Below are positions 45,289 to 55,744 of a stretch of DNA of 64,000 nucleotides, in pieces. This DNA comes from Acinetobacter piscicola (lineage in GTDB: Bacteria > Pseudomonadota > Gammaproteobacteria > Pseudomonadales > Moraxellaceae). Where the stretch lies: contig NZ_NIFO01000012.1 of assembly GCF_002233755.1 (NCBI RefSeq), positions 1 to 64,000 on the forward strand. The letters are read 5' to 3'. Every line of letters starts with the position of its first letter. The stretch's first letter is position 1. The position numbers and the translations under genes were made by a program. The notes beneath the pieces are model-generated. The model was not told where the DNA came from and made no database searches. It worked only from the letters and a program-made list of their open reading frames with translations.

Positions 45289-45601
45289 GGATCCAGCTAC
45301 TTATTGCCCATGCAAGGCATATTAACATGCTTTATTCATCCTGCATGACAATATGATTAAAAAGCTTTTGAATTGAGAATAGTTATGCTTATTTAAAGAT
45401 AAGGTTATCACTTCTAATGCTAAGTTATTGAGTTATGATATTATGTGGTTAATTTTATTGAATTAAATATTGTTTATCCATTTGGCTGCAAGTTTTTTGA
45501 AATCGGCTTAGTCTAAGCGTCGTTGTTAAAATGAACTTGAAAGATGTGCAGTCAGACGCTTTTTTTCATACAATACGTCCACCTCAATATAGGTGCAATT
45601 C
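45289..45601. other. Divergent promoter region, gacS / cysM
   Basis: About 310 bases without a gene. It should hold promoters in both directions; a GCGTCGTTGTTAAAATG stretch near 45530 may be part of the cysM promoter, but no boxes are certain. Confidence 0.4.
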
Positions 45602-46525
45602 ATGAGTAATACACAACCTGATTTCTTAGCCAATGAATTTTTATTAGACCATTATGTAGGGAAAACCCCTTTGGTACGTCTACAGCGTTTGGCAAGTCAT
45701 ACTCAAGCAACAGTATTGGCAAAACTAGAAGGGAATAACCCGGCAGGTTCTGTAAAAGACCGTCCAGCATATAATATGATCATGAAAGCAGAACAGCGTG
45801 GTCAGATCAAGCCGGGCGATACATTGATTGAAGCGACAAGTGGAAATACAGGAATTGCACTGGCAATGGTCGCGGCAATGCGTGGCTATAAAATGAAGTT
45901 GATCATGCCGGGGAATTCGAGCCAAGAGCGTAAAGATGCAATGCGTGCTTATGGTGCTGAATTGATTGAAGCGCCAAATATGGAAGCCGCGCGTGATATG
46001 GCTTTGCAAATGCAGGTTGATGGTCAAGGCTTAGTCCTAAATCAGTTTGGTAATCCTGACAATGTTGAAGCACATTATCTAACCACTGGCCCTGAAATTT
46101 GGCAGCAAACAGCGGGAAAAATTACCCATTTCGTGAGTGCTATGGGAACAACTGGCACGATTATGGGGATTTCAAAATATTTAAAAGAACAAAATCCTGA
46201 GATTCAAATTGTAGGTTTACAACCTTCTGAAGGTTCAAATATTGCGGGAATCCGTCGTTGGCCGCAAGAATATTTACCGACGATTTTTGATCCTAAACGT
46301 GTTGATCGTATTATGGATATTCCTCAAATTGAAGCTGAAAAAACGGCACGCCGTTTAGCACGCCAAGAAGGCATTAGTGCAGGGACATCTTCAGGTGGTG
46401 CGGTTTGGGCATCGGTTAAACTGGCTGAGGAAAACCCAGATGCTGTGATTGTATGCATTGTCTGCGACCGTGGTGATCGTTATTTATCGACAGGATTATT
46501 TTCTTTAGATGATGCTGATTCATAA
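45602..46525 (+). CDS. cysM: Cysteine synthase B
   Basis: 307 residues from the ATG at 45602, with AGGTG upstream. PLP enzyme of fold type II: the PLP lysine is in AGSVKDRPAYNM (about residue 46-57), the phosphate loop is EATSGNTGIALAM and the second site is AMGTTGTIMG. CysM makes cysteine from O-acetylserine (or O-phosphoserine) and can use thiosulfate. It is divergent from gacS and followed by the exonuclease gene. Confidence 0.92.
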   Translation: MSNTQPDFLANEFLLDHYVGKTPLVRLQRLASHTQATVLAKLEGNNPAGSVKDRPAYNMIMKAEQRGQIKPGDTLIEATSGNTGIALAMVAAMRGYKMKLIMPGNSSQERKDAMRAYGAELIEAPNMEAARDMALQMQVDGQGLVLNQFGNPDNVEAHYLTTGPEIWQQTAGKITHFVSAMGTTGTIMGISKYLKEQNPEIQIVGLQPSEGSNIAGIRRWPQEYLPTIFDPKRVDRIMDIPQIEAEKTARRLARQEGISAGTSSGGAVWASVKLAEENPDAVIVCIVCDRGDRYLSTGLFSLDDADS

Positions 46526-46588
46526 TAAGCCATATACAATAATGATGAATAATCGGCTTCTATTTTTAGCGTTAGAGTAAATTTGTTT

Positions 46589-47410
46589 ATGCGCCTTCCC
46601 GTTTTAGTGTTCGATATTGAAACCCTGACTGATCTTAAATCAGGGGCGCATTTATATGGTTTAGATTTACCTGAAGATGATTTAGTGCAAGCTTTGGCAA
46701 AATTGCGTCGTCAAGAGTCAGGCATGGATTTTCAACGCTTGGCCTTGCATGAAATTGTATGTATCTCAGGCTTATGGCTCGATGAAAATGGTTCAATGAA
46801 ACTGTTTTCTTTTAGTCGTGAACAATATTCTGAAGCAGAAATTTTACAAAAATTTTTATCTATATTTGATAAGCGTCATCCAACCCTAGTGAGTTGGAAT
46901 GGTTCGCAATTTGATATTCCAGTGATTTTATTTCGTGCCATGTATCATGGACTTTCTGCACCAAGTTTATTCGATCAGGGTGAGATTGATACGCAAAAAA
47001 GGTATAATAACTATCAGAACCGTTACCACACTCGCCATGTCGATTTAATGGACGTGATGGCAATGTTCAACGGACGACATTTTCAGAAGTTGGATGATGC
47101 TGCACATTTACTGGGGTATCCCGGTAAGCGTGGTATTTCGGGGTATTTCGTTCCTGAATATGTGAAAACTCAGCAATGGTTGGCATTGACCAGTTATTGC
47201 GAAGGTGATGTGCTGAATACTTGGTTAATTTATTTAAGATGGTCTTTGTTGAAAGGGCAAGTGTCTTTGAATGACCATGGTCTTTGGATTCAAGCGACGA
47301 TTCACTATTTACAAGGTCAACCGCAACAGCAAGAGTTTTTGAATGTTTGGCGTGAAACTTCACAACGAACGGATTTTACTTCTTCAGATTTTTCTTCTAT
47401 TCCCAATTAG
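46589..47410 (+). CDS. Predicted 3'-5' exonuclease, PolB-related
   Basis: 273 residues from the ATG at 46589. RNase H-like DEDD exonuclease fold: motif I FDIETLTD (about 7-14), motif [20 protein letters not shown], and motif III with a late Asp/Tyr region [10 protein letters not shown]. It matches the family described as related to the exonuclease domain of PolB. There is no polymerase domain. It may trim DNA or RNA; its target is unknown. It ends nine bases before rlmD starts. Confidence 0.82.
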   Translation: MRLPVLVFDIETLTDLKSGAHLYGLDLPEDDLVQALAKLRRQESGMDFQRLALHEIVCISGLWLDENGSMKLFSFSREQYSEAEILQKFLSIFDKRHPTLVSWNGSQFDIPVILFRAMYHGLSAPSLFDQGEIDTQKRYNNYQNRYHTRHVDLMDVMAMFNGRHFQKLDDAAHLLGYPGKRGISGYFVPEYVKTQQWLALTSYCEGDVLNTWLIYLRWSLLKGQVSLNDHGLWIQATIHYLQGQPQQQEFLNVWRETSQRTDFTSSDFSSIPN

Positions 47411-47418
47411 GTATTCAT

Positions 47419-48813
47419 TTGAAACATAGAGCTAAAACTCGTCCATCTCAGCTTCCACAGTATATTTTTAAAGTTGAGAGATTGTCACATGAAGGGCGAG
47501 GGATTGCACACTATGATACGGATATTGACCATCCGACTGACAAAGGCGGAAAAAAAGTTTTTATTCGTTATGCTTTACCCGGTGAAACGGTTAAAGCACA
47601 AATTACTCGTCAAGTTTCAAAGCTTGAAGAGGCAGATAGTATTGCCCTAATTAGTGATCCAAATCCAAATCGTGTAGAACCTTTTTGCCCTCATTTTGGA
47701 ATATGTGGCGGCTGTAATATGCAGCATATTCATCCTGATGAGCAAATTCGCTTAAAACAAGAAGTTTTAAAATCGCATCTAAGTCATTTTGCAGGTTTAG
47801 AACCGATGCAATGGCTTGAACCGATTCGCTCACAGCAAACGGATTACCGTCATAAAGCACGGATTGGTGTGCGCTATTTACCAAAGCAAAATAAGTTGTC
47901 AATGGGTTTTCGTGAAGCGCAGAGTAATCATTTAACTGAAATCCAAAGTTGCGGTATTTTGGCTCAAGCCTTGAATCAAGCCTTACCTGAGTTAAAAGTA
48001 TTACTCGAAAGTCTAAAAGGCAAACATGCCATTGGTCATATAGAATTAGCCAAAGGTGATCATGAAATTTCGCTTTTAATTCGTCATACTGAAAAATTAA
48101 AAGCGCATGATGTCAACCTATTGCGCCAATATGCGTTACAGAAACAGTGGCAGTTGTATTTGCAGCCGTTCGGTGTAGAAAGTTTACATCGGGTGGACGA
48201 TGCTCAAGCAGCAATGCATTTACATTATCGTTTAAATGATTTTGATGTTGAATTTGAGTTTAATCCCACAGATTTCACTCAAGTCAATCCAACGGTCAAT
48301 CAGCAAATGGTTAAACTGGCATGTGATTTGCTTGAATTGCAACAAGGCGAAACTGTTTTGGATCTATTTTGTGGATTGGGGAATTTTTCACTTCCTCTTG
48401 CAACACAAGTAGGTGCGACAGGGAAAGTGGTTGCAGTTGAAGGGAGTGAGGAAATGGTTAAACGCGGTACACAAAATGCACTGAACAATCGTTTAACCAA
48501 TGTTAAATTTTATTCACAAGATTTAACAAAAGACTTTTCACATTTTTCTTGGGCAAATCAAGGATTTGATGCATTATTGATTGATCCTCCGAGAGCAGGT
48601 GCTGAACAAGTTATGCATTATGTGCCAAAGTTTGGTGCAAAAAGAATCGTTTATGTGTCGTGTAATCCAGCGACTCTAGCTAGAGATGCTGGAATTTTGG
48701 TACAACATGGGTACCAGTTAAAAAAAGCAGGTGTAATGGATATGTTTACCCATACGGGGCATGTTGAATCCATAGCACTGTTTGAAAAGAAATTAGAGAT
48801 AAACGATTTATAA
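47419..48813 (+). CDS. rlmD: 23S rRNA m5U1939 methyltransferase RlmD
   Basis: 464 residues from a TTG start. An N-terminal TRAM domain ([19 protein letters not shown]), the [4Fe-4S] cysteines in [17 protein letters not shown] (about 89-105), the SAM loop [16 protein letters not shown] and the catalytic [12 protein letters not shown] near the C terminus. It methylates U1939 of 23S rRNA. Followed 27 bases later by relA, so the two may share a transcript, as in other gamma-proteobacteria. Confidence 0.94.
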   Translation: MKHRAKTRPSQLPQYIFKVERLSHEGRGIAHYDTDIDHPTDKGGKKVFIRYALPGETVKAQITRQVSKLEEADSIALISDPNPNRVEPFCPHFGICGGCNMQHIHPDEQIRLKQEVLKSHLSHFAGLEPMQWLEPIRSQQTDYRHKARIGVRYLPKQNKLSMGFREAQSNHLTEIQSCGILAQALNQALPELKVLLESLKGKHAIGHIELAKGDHEISLLIRHTEKLKAHDVNLLRQYALQKQWQLYLQPFGVESLHRVDDAQAAMHLHYRLNDFDVEFEFNPTDFTQVNPTVNQQMVKLACDLLELQQGETVLDLFCGLGNFSLPLATQVGATGKVVAVEGSEEMVKRGTQNALNNRLTNVKFYSQDLTKDFSHFSWANQGFDALLIDPPRAGAEQVMHYVPKFGAKRIVYVSCNPATLARDAGILVQHGYQLKKAGVMDMFTHTGHVESIALFEKKLEINDL

Positions 48814-48840
48814 TGAAGTATAGAGTTAGAGGAGACGGGT

Positions 48841-51147
48841 ATGGTCACAGTTCGTGAACAGCTTCCAGATCAACTCAATGAGTTATCAGGTGAAGCGACT
48901 GTAGAGCATGCCGATGAAGCGCAACAAGCTTTGGCGACATGGCTAGATCGCGTGCGTGGAATTTTAGACGGTGCTGAATTAATACAGTTAGAAGAAGTTG
49001 CGCAATTAGTATTACAAAAAGAATTAGCGACAACAGTCAATCATCGAACCAATACCTTTGCAACAGGCATTGGTATGGCGGATATTTTGGCACATTTACA
49101 TGCCGATGAAGATACGCTGGTCGCAGCGGTGCTTTATCGTAGTGTACGTGAGGGCTTAACCACTTTAGATGATATTCAACAACAATTCGGTGAGCAAGTT
49201 TTCAACCTCGTCAAAGGTACTTTGGCGATGGGTAAACTTTCTGAATTGATTGAAAAAAACAAACGCTTAGAAGATCATTTTAATAATAATCAACGTGAAC
49301 ATTTGACAGGTATCTATAAGATGCTGATTTCTGTCACAGAAGATGTTCGGGTTGTATTGATCAAATTGGCGGAACGTACTTTTGCATTACGTGAATTGGC
49401 GCATTCTCCAAAAGAGCGTCAAGAGCGTGTTGCACGTGAAATCTTGACCATTTATTCACCTTTAGCACATCGCCTAGGGATCGCTCAATTAAAATGGGAG
49501 CTAGAAGATTTAGCTTTCCGTTATCTAGCACCTGAACGTTACAAAGAAATTGCATCTTTACTCAACGAAAAACGTTTAGAGCGTGAGCAATACATTCAGT
49601 TCGTAGTTGAACGTTTAAAGCATGAATTGGCTGAACATGATATCGAGGCGGAAATCTCAGGTCGGGTAAAACATATTTATTCGATCTATCGCAAAATGAA
49701 GAGTAAGAGTCTGAGTTTTGATCAGCTTTATGATATTCGAGCACTCCGTGTATTGGTTAAATCTGTTTCTGAGTGTTATCACGCTTTAGGTATCGTACAT
49801 CAGATTTGGCGACATATTCCGCATCAGTTTGATGACTATATTACCAATCCGAAAGCCAATGGATATCGTTCTTTACATACGGCGGTCATTGCTGAAAACA
49901 AATCTTTGGAAATCCAAATTCGTACCAAAGAGATGCATAATGAGGCAGAGTTAGGTGTATGTTCGCACTTCAACTACAAAGAAGGTTCTAAAACCACAGA
50001 TTACTCATTTAATCATCGTTTGCATTCATTACGTGCTGTACTTGAGCATTATCAAGAACGGACTGAAACCAGTGCACATGCCAATGATGATGAACCTGAG
50101 AATTTTGAGCAAATTCAAGATTTTGAAGGTTTTGAAAAGATTTATGTATTTAGTCGTGATGGTGATATTAAAGAATTACCGCGTGGCTCTACCGTTCTAG
50201 ACTTTGCTTATCATGTACATACCGAAGTTGGTAATAAGTGCTATGCAGCACGAGTGAATCAACGCTATGTACCATTAACCTACACCTTGAAAACAGGTGA
50301 GCAAGTCGAGATTTTAACCAAGAAAGATCGTGAGCCGAACCGTGATTGGTTGGTGAATTCTCTCGGTTATATCAAAACTGCTCGTGCTCGTGACAAGTTA
50401 CGCCATTGGTTTAGACAGCAAGATCGTAGTAAGAATTTAGAAGTTGGGCGTGAGATTCTCAATAAAGAGCTTTCACGTTTAGCAATTCATCCAAAAAGCA
50501 TCGATTTGAGTGATTATTGCAATCATTTCAATGTTAAATCTGGCGATGATATTCTTGTTTCTTTGGTCAGTGGTGACATCAGTCTTCATGCCTTGATCAA
50601 TCAAGTCAATCGCCATATGCATTTGGATCAGGATGAGCCTGAGTTGGTGTTAAAGCCAACGCTGAACCCACGTGCAAGTCATACGTTATCTGCTCATGGT
50701 ATTTTGATTGATGGTTTAGATAATGTTGAGCTGCATATTGCGCAGTGTTGTCAGCCTGTACACGGTGAATCAATCGCAGGGTATATCACGTTAAATCGTG
50801 GTGTGAGTATTCACAAAGTTGCATGTCCTGATTATCTGCGAATGATCAAATTGGAACCTGATCGTGCTGTAGAAGCAGATTGGGAAATGCAGCCAACACG
50901 TGGTCAAAGTGTGCAAATTGTTGTTGAAGCTTATGATCGCCGTGGTCTGTTAAAAGATTTAACCCAAGTGATTTTCTCTGATCAAATTAATATTCGCCAA
51001 GTGAATACAATTTCTGAAGCAGATGGTATTGCCAATATGAAATTGTTGATTGAAGTGAAAGGTTTAGCACAACTTTCTCGTCTATTGGCAAGATTAGAGC
51101 AGCAGCCAGGTATTATCAGTGCGCGACGTTTGGTGCAAGGGAATTAA
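48841..51147 (+). CDS. relA: (p)ppGpp synthetase RelA
   Basis: 768 residues. The HD domain is degenerate (VAAVLYRSVREGL in place of the HDxxED motif), which identifies a synthetase without hydrolase activity. The synthetase domain (RVKHIYSIYRKMKSKSLSFDQLYDIRALRV, about 280-310) is intact, followed by a TGS domain, a helical region with CCQPVHGESIAGYIT, and an ACT domain at the C terminus. It makes ppGpp when uncharged tRNA enters the ribosome. Length matches E. coli RelA. Confidence 0.95.
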   Translation: MVTVREQLPDQLNELSGEATVEHADEAQQALATWLDRVRGILDGAELIQLEEVAQLVLQKELATTVNHRTNTFATGIGMADILAHLHADEDTLVAAVLYRSVREGLTTLDDIQQQFGEQVFNLVKGTLAMGKLSELIEKNKRLEDHFNNNQREHLTGIYKMLISVTEDVRVVLIKLAERTFALRELAHSPKERQERVAREILTIYSPLAHRLGIAQLKWELEDLAFRYLAPERYKEIASLLNEKRLEREQYIQFVVERLKHELAEHDIEAEISGRVKHIYSIYRKMKSKSLSFDQLYDIRALRVLVKSVSECYHALGIVHQIWRHIPHQFDDYITNPKANGYRSLHTAVIAENKSLEIQIRTKEMHNEAELGVCSHFNYKEGSKTTDYSFNHRLHSLRAVLEHYQERTETSAHANDDEPENFEQIQDFEGFEKIYVFSRDGDIKELPRGSTVLDFAYHVHTEVGNKCYAARVNQRYVPLTYTLKTGEQVEILTKKDREPNRDWLVNSLGYIKTARARDKLRHWFRQQDRSKNLEVGREILNKELSRLAIHPKSIDLSDYCNHFNVKSGDDILVSLVSGDISLHALINQVNRHMHLDQDEPELVLKPTLNPRASHTLSAHGILIDGLDNVELHIAQCCQPVHGESIAGYITLNRGVSIHKVACPDYLRMIKLEPDRAVEADWEMQPTRGQSVQIVVEAYDRRGLLKDLTQVIFSDQINIRQVNTISEADGIANMKLLIEVKGLAQLSRLLARLEQQPGIISARRLVQGN

Positions 51148-51150
51148 CAC

Positions 51151-51179
51151 AAAAAAGGCTGCTAAATGCAGCCTTTTTT
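51151..51179. terminator. Bidirectional terminator relA / CsgG-like gene
   Basis: AAAAAAGGCTGC (51151-51162) and GCAGCCTTTTTT (51168-51179) pair fully and carry A and T runs on both sides, ending both convergent genes. Confidence 0.9.
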
Positions 51180-51180
51180 A

Positions 51181-52176
51181 TTACCAGTGTATCGGTTTTT
51201 CGCTTGAACCTGGTGTCAAATCGGCATCAGATAAGGGTTCTGATGACTCAATTTGATTGATATTTTGATCGTATATATTTCTTGGTGTTAAAGATAAACC
51301 ATTCAAAATATCATTGCTGATTTGCTGTGCGAGTAAATCAGATGAGGTCGCAGGTTGTGCACTGTGAATAAAGTTACCTAAAGATTGACGTTGCTGTTGA
51401 TTCACTGTTCCTGCAGCGGCAACTTTACCTGTATTGACTTCAATCACTCGCCAATTGAGGCGAATTGCTTGTTGTCCAGCGGGCACAGCGCCGTAAAAGC
51501 GCTCCTGTGTCGCCTTGGCTTCATTTATACGGCCCACTAAAATATAGTCAGCACCGACTTTTTGTCCAAGTCTTGCCATCTCAGCAGGTGCGCCATCCCA
51601 ACGTAGAAAAGCATTTTCACTTGTCATTTCTTCAATATAGTCTCGGCTGACCAAGCTTAATTGGCGTGAATTTGCAAGTTGTGTGCCGACGAGATCAGCG
51701 ACTTCTATAACGAAATCATCTGCATCATTACCATCTGTCAAATGTGTTTTAGCATAGCTAAATTGAAATGGCATGACTGCAATACGACGTAAATGTTGGT
51801 CGGCAACATTCGATTGGAATTTACTAACGTAGGCACGAACTTTAGCACGGTAGTTTTTACCAGAACCTGAAATACTTAAAACCTGAAAACGGTTAATGGC
51901 GTTAGTACCTTGAGTTTCAACGCTAAAAACTGGAGATACTTTACCTTGGTAGCTCCAGTGATTATTGGTCACGACCATATTCACTTCTTCAGCTAAGTCG
52001 GTACGAGAACTAACACTTGTACCATTTACGGATTGTGCTGCAATGAGTAAAGCTTCCGCAATAGCCTGTTGTTGAGTTGGGCCACTGCCTGTTGCTTCTT
52101 TCATAATCTCTTGCAGGGCGGCGTGTGCTGAGCTGATTCCTAAGCAGAATAGGGCAGTACAAATTAAAGATTTCAT
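51181..52176 (-). CDS. CsgG/LpoB-like periplasmic protein
   Basis: 331 residues. Sec signal peptide (MKSLICTALFCLGISSAHA, cut about residue 19) and no lipobox, so the protein should be periplasmic. The middle and C-terminal parts resemble the CsgG/LpoB fold (RRIAVMPFQF, VADLVGTQLANSRQLSLVSRDYIEE, KVGADYILVGRINEA). It is last in the operon with lpoB, and a hairpin between lpoB and this gene may limit its expression. Function unknown, probably in envelope assembly. Confidence 0.7.
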   Translation of the reverse strand: MKSLICTALFCLGISSAHAALQEIMKEATGSGPTQQQAIAEALLIAAQSVNGTSVSSRTDLAEEVNMVVTNNHWSYQGKVSPVFSVETQGTNAINRFQVLSISGSGKNYRAKVRAYVSKFQSNVADQHLRRIAVMPFQFSYAKTHLTDGNDADDFVIEVADLVGTQLANSRQLSLVSRDYIEEMTSENAFLRWDGAPAEMARLGQKVGADYILVGRINEAKATQERFYGAVPAGQQAIRLNWRVIEVNTGKVAAAGTVNQQQRQSLGNFIHSAQPATSSDLLAQQISNDILNGLSLTPRNIYDQNINQIESSEPLSDADLTPGSSEKPIHW

Positions 52177-52191
52177 CATTATGTATCATTC

Positions 52192-52230
52192 TAAAAATCC
52201 TGATAACACAGGGAAAGCTGTATTATCAGG
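52192..52230 (-). terminator. Attenuator-like hairpin between lpoB and the CsgG-like gene
   Basis: On the minus strand CCTGATAATACAG pairs with CTGTGTTATCAGG (positions 52230-52199) and is followed by ATTTTTAG. It could stop part of the transcript before the last gene. Confidence 0.6.
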
Positions 52231-52250
52231 TTTATTGTTTTTGTTAAAAG

Positions 52251-52853
52251 TTATAAACCAAATGTTGCTCGTTTAGCTGACTTGCGAATTTCTTTTTCAC
52301 TTGTCCATTCCACAATACCTGTTTTCAGGTTTTGTAATTTAAACGTAAATTTATAATAAACGTCGCTTTTACCACCTGAGTTTTTAACAATACTAGACAG
52401 GTTACCATTCAACATATATTCGGCAGCGATTTGTGAGCCTGTTTTAACCGCAGTGCGCTTGTCTACCATGCCGCTTTGCTGTTGGTAGGCTAATTGATCC
52501 GCCATAGCACCCACTGAGGTCATATCAACAAAACGGAATTTTCCAGAATTAATTAGCTTATTTTGAATGGTGTCTGTGATTGATTCTGTATCGATATGCT
52601 CTTGAGTTTTATTTTTAATACGATCCACAAAAAGCACAGGGCGGCGAGATTGTGTCATTTCAATCACAGGTGGAAATGCCAACATATCGTCAACCATTTT
52701 TGCTGCAATTTGCTGTAAGTCTGTTGAACCAAAATCTTTGGTCAGTGTTTCTGTTGCTTGAGCATCGCCATAAGATACAGATTGTGAAGCACATCCGCTG
52801 AGTAAAGCAACGCTGCTCATGCTTGCGACTAAAAGTAATGTATTGAGTTTCAT
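52251..52853 (-). CDS. lpoB: Penicillin-binding protein activator LpoB
   Basis: 200 residues. The lipobox LLSGC (about residues 17-21) marks an outer-membrane lipoprotein; the fold region RPVLFVDRIKNKTQEHIDTESITDTIQNKL and KFRFVDMTS matches LpoB, which activates PBP1b for peptidoglycan synthesis. In E. coli ycfL precedes lpoB, as it does here. Length is near the family's 190-210 residues. Confidence 0.85.
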   Translation of the reverse strand: MKLNTLLLVASMSSVALLSGCASQSVSYGDAQATETLTKDFGSTDLQQIAAKMVDDMLAFPPVIEMTQSRRPVLFVDRIKNKTQEHIDTESITDTIQNKLINSGKFRFVDMTSVGAMADQLAYQQQSGMVDKRTAVKTGSQIAAEYMLNGNLSSIVKNSGGKSDVYYKFTFKLQNLKTGIVEWTSEKEIRKSAKRATFGL

Positions 52854-52877
52854 ATATTTCCCCTGAAATTTATCGAA

Positions 52878-53285
52878 TTAATCTTTTTTCATGTAAATAA
52901 GCACATCTACTGCGCTTGGATTTGGTGCAACAGATTGAACCGTTTTAACTTCACGGCCTTGTAAGCTAACAGGTTTCCATGTTGCTCCCTCTGGATTGAT
53001 TTCAGTGCCATCGGCATCAAACCAAACAATCTTGTACTCAAATGCTTGTGCATAGAACCAGCCATTTTTTAACGCCAAAGACGCACGTTTAATGTCACCT
53101 AAAGACGTCATATTGACGCGGGTTACACCAATACGTGTTGCTAAAACAGGGTTACCTGTCATTGTTTTGACATTACTCGCACCTGTTATTGGGTCTGTTT
53201 GTGTGCGCATTGCATTCGGTGCAGTACATGCAACTAAGCTAAGTGTGCAAGCACTCAGCAATAGAGGGAGTAGTAACTTTTTCAT
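52878..53285 (-). CDS. ycfL: YcfL-family lipoprotein
   Basis: 135 residues from the ATG at 53285, six codons inside the longer frame. Signal region with lipobox LVAC (about residues 17-20) and the YcfL domain (LKNGWFYAQAFEYKIVWFDADGTEI and KTVQSVAPNPSAVDVLIYM). Function unknown but conserved next to lpoB in many gamma-proteobacteria. It lies between the COG3014 gene and lpoB. Confidence 0.82.
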   Translation of the reverse strand: MKKLLLPLLLSACTLSLVACTAPNAMRTQTDPITGASNVKTMTGNPVLATRIGVTRVNMTSLGDIKRASLALKNGWFYAQAFEYKIVWFDADGTEINPEGATWKPVSLQGREVKTVQSVAPNPSAVDVLIYMKKD

Positions 53286-53306
53286 CTTTTGTTTTCCTAT
53301 CAAGGC

Positions 53307-54674
53307 TTATTTTGCAATGGTGAAACTGTCAGCAATAATTTGTTGGTTGGTTTCAATACTTCGAATAAAAGTCGTTTGGTTGGGTTTGACTTCGATATTA
53401 ATAGATTGATTGGCATAGCTATTTTGTAGTTGGATGGTGTGAGTGCCTGCTGTAAGGAATAGGCGAGCAACTTGTGCATTGCTGGGTAAGGTATTCCATG
53501 CACGAACATCAGCTTTTTCTGTCGCAGTGTTATATATATTTCCAGCCAATTGACCGAAAGCACCTAAATGATTTCCAAGTTCTTTTTGTATGGCATATTT
53601 TGTTACGGAACGAGCGATTTGCGTCGAAAGGTTGCTTGCAACATTTTCTTTTAAAGTTTTGACTGCGAGTGCGCCAATATCGGTAAGTAGTACAGTATTT
53701 GCAACGGTCTTACCATTGACAACGACATTCATTTGGTTTGGAGAAACATAGGTGTTTGGATCATAGCTTGCGAAAGACAAATTCACTAAACCATTTAATG
53801 TCGGTACAGCTAGGCTTGATGATATTTTCTGCGGAACCAATCCTTGCTCGAAAAAAATAACAACAGGGTATTGTGCAGTATTTTTACTGTGATCTGAATC
53901 TAGACGTTTTACATCATTTTTAATGAATTCATTGGGTTGTAGTTCGTAAGCTTTTTTATAGTCGACCAGAGCATCATTTTTCTCACCTAATGCTTCCCAT
54001 AATGTTGCAGCCATATAAAAGGCATAAGCATTTTGATAGGTATTTTTTACTTTGCTGGCAATGGTATTTAAGCCTGCAGTTGCTTCATCGTATTCAGCGG
54101 GAGGAGTAGCTTCTTTTTGAGCTTTCGCTGCTGCTTTTTCAGTTTCTTTACTATGTGCAACTTCGATTTCTCGTTGCAGGCGCTGAGCCACTCGCATTTC
54201 AACGGCAGCACCTTCAGTATTGTTTAAAGCTAAAAAATTCAAGGCTTGGTAAACATGAGCTAATACTTGTTCATATTCAGGAATTTTATAAGGAACGACC
54301 GTATCATTACTCACGAGAGAAAGTGCTTTAAATCCGAGTTTTGAGGCACTCACTGTTGCTTTGTTGTTTTGCTCATCTAATAGTGTAAATGCTGCTTCAA
54401 AAGTTTGTTTACTGGCTTCGTATTGTTGGCTTGCTTGTTCTAATCGCGCCTTTTCAAGTAAATATAATGCTGCATCATTACTTTTTGCTTTTTTTTCAAA
54501 TAGTTTTTGTGTTGGATCTGAAATAGGTTGTGTAATGGATGAGCGGAAACTTTGCGCGGTATCGGTATAGCTATCGAATAGTCCTGCATGAGTTTGCGAT
54601 GTAATACTAAAAATTGGTAAACTTAATAAACTGATGATGAATGATATTTTTTTAGTTATAAATAAATTTGTCAT
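53307..54674 (-). CDS. COG3014-family secreted protein
   Basis: 455 residues from the ATG at 54674, which follows AAGGGG; the longer frame starts 20 codons earlier. Signal peptide to about residue 29, then a tetratricopeptide-like helical region with repeated QQYEASKQTFEAAFTLL and AAYALWEALGEKNDALVDYKKAYEL-type elements, and a C-terminal beta-rich part. No enzyme motif is seen. It is the first gene of the operon with ycfL, lpoB and the CsgG-like gene, so it probably takes part in envelope assembly. Confidence 0.7.
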   Translation of the reverse strand: MTNLFITKKISFIISLLSLPIFSITSQTHAGLFDSYTDTAQSFRSSITQPISDPTQKLFEKKAKSNDAALYLLEKARLEQASQQYEASKQTFEAAFTLLDEQNNKATVSASKLGFKALSLVSNDTVVPYKIPEYEQVLAHVYQALNFLALNNTEGAAVEMRVAQRLQREIEVAHSKETEKAAAKAQKEATPPAEYDEATAGLNTIASKVKNTYQNAYAFYMAATLWEALGEKNDALVDYKKAYELQPNEFIKNDVKRLDSDHSKNTAQYPVVIFFEQGLVPQKISSSLAVPTLNGLVNLSFASYDPNTYVSPNQMNVVVNGKTVANTVLLTDIGALAVKTLKENVASNLSTQIARSVTKYAIQKELGNHLGAFGQLAGNIYNTATEKADVRAWNTLPSNAQVARLFLTAGTHTIQLQNSYANQSINIEVKPNQTTFIRSIETNQQIIADSFTIAK

Positions 54675-54820
54675 GAAAACCCCTTTGAATAAATAGTCTG
54701 TATAAATTTTTTGTAAATATACAAAAAGTTTCAATCTATTAACAGAAGAAATACATGATTATTTGATCAATATGTGTTTTGTGACATAATTGTTATGCTT
54801 ATTTACAATATTTAATTATT

Positions 54821-54851
54821 AATTAGCCTAAATATTGTATTTGGGCTAATT
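54821..54851 (-). terminator. Terminator-like hairpin of the SDR gene
   Basis: AATTAGCCTAAATA (54821-54834) and TATTTGGGCTAATT (54838-54851) form a long stem just after the SDR stop on the minus strand, with a T-rich tail. Confidence 0.55.
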
Positions 54852-54866
54852 AATTTAGTATGGAAT

Positions 54867-55640
54867 TTATCTTTTTGATAAAAGCATATTCCCCAAACGA
54901 TTGAGAAATTGTGGGCTTATACTGGAAAGTTTATACATGATTTTACTTTTTAGACCCACTGGGGTATGTGTTGCTGTAAGAATAGTGCCCTTGGCTTTAG
55001 CTAAGGCGAAAATTTGTTCAGCAACATCTTGAGCGCTTAAATGTACCCCAATATTTTTGATACTTCCTGCATCCATGTCTTTGACCATTGCTGTTTGTAC
55101 AAACAGGGGCATGACATCCAATACACGAATCCCATACTTTTGCCATTCGATATCTAAGCCTTCGGTAATGCCACGGACTGCAAATTTACTGGCTGAATAA
55201 GATACTAAATCTGCTTGTCCATAAATTGCTGAGGCAGAAGATAAATTAATCACACGTGCAAACTTTGCTTTCTTCAGATAAGGAAGTGCTGCATGACAAC
55301 CATTCAAAACACCATTGACATTAATGTTGATGGTTCGGTGGTGTGCGGCAATATCAGTTTTTTCAAAATCACCTGAATAGAGAATTCCCGCATTATTCAC
55401 CAGAATATTGAGTTCTCCTGCCCATGTGACAAATTCCTCTAAAGCCATTTGCCATTGATCGTATTGGCTGACATCTAACTTTCCAGCTTTAGCATTCGAA
55501 CCTAATTGGTCCGCTAAGATTTGGGCTTGATCGGCATTAATATCATAAATACCAACTTTATAGCCTTGTTGGTAGAATAGGCGGGCAATTGCGGCACCTA
55601 TCCCTTGTGCAGCACCACTAATGAAGATACTTTGACTCAT
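54867..55640 (-). CDS. SDR-family oxidoreductase
   Basis: 257 residues from the ATG at 55640, with AAGGGAAA upstream. Classical short-chain dehydrogenase: cofactor loop GAAQGIGAAIA (about 7-17), NNAG in LNILVNNAGIL, catalytic Ser in INLSSASAIYG and Tyr-x3-Lys in YSASKFA. Asp at the end of the second strand (GIYDINA) suggests NAD preference. Substrate unknown. Divergent from mazG. Confidence 0.85.
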   Translation of the reverse strand: MSQSIFISGAAQGIGAAIARLFYQQGYKVGIYDINADQAQILADQLGSNAKAGKLDVSQYDQWQMALEEFVTWAGELNILVNNAGILYSGDFEKTDIAAHHRTININVNGVLNGCHAALPYLKKAKFARVINLSSASAIYGQADLVSYSASKFAVRGITEGLDIEWQKYGIRVLDVMPLFVQTAMVKDMDAGSIKNIGVHLSAQDVAEQIFALAKAKGTILTATHTPVGLKSKIMYKLSSISPQFLNRLGNMLLSKR

Positions 55641-55744
55641 TGAATTTCCCTTTTCTTGTTTTTGCATGTAGCGAGTTGAACATAAAATATGCATGGGAAC
55701 AAGGGCTGATAAGTCATTTGTTATTGATCTTTAAGGATATAAAA

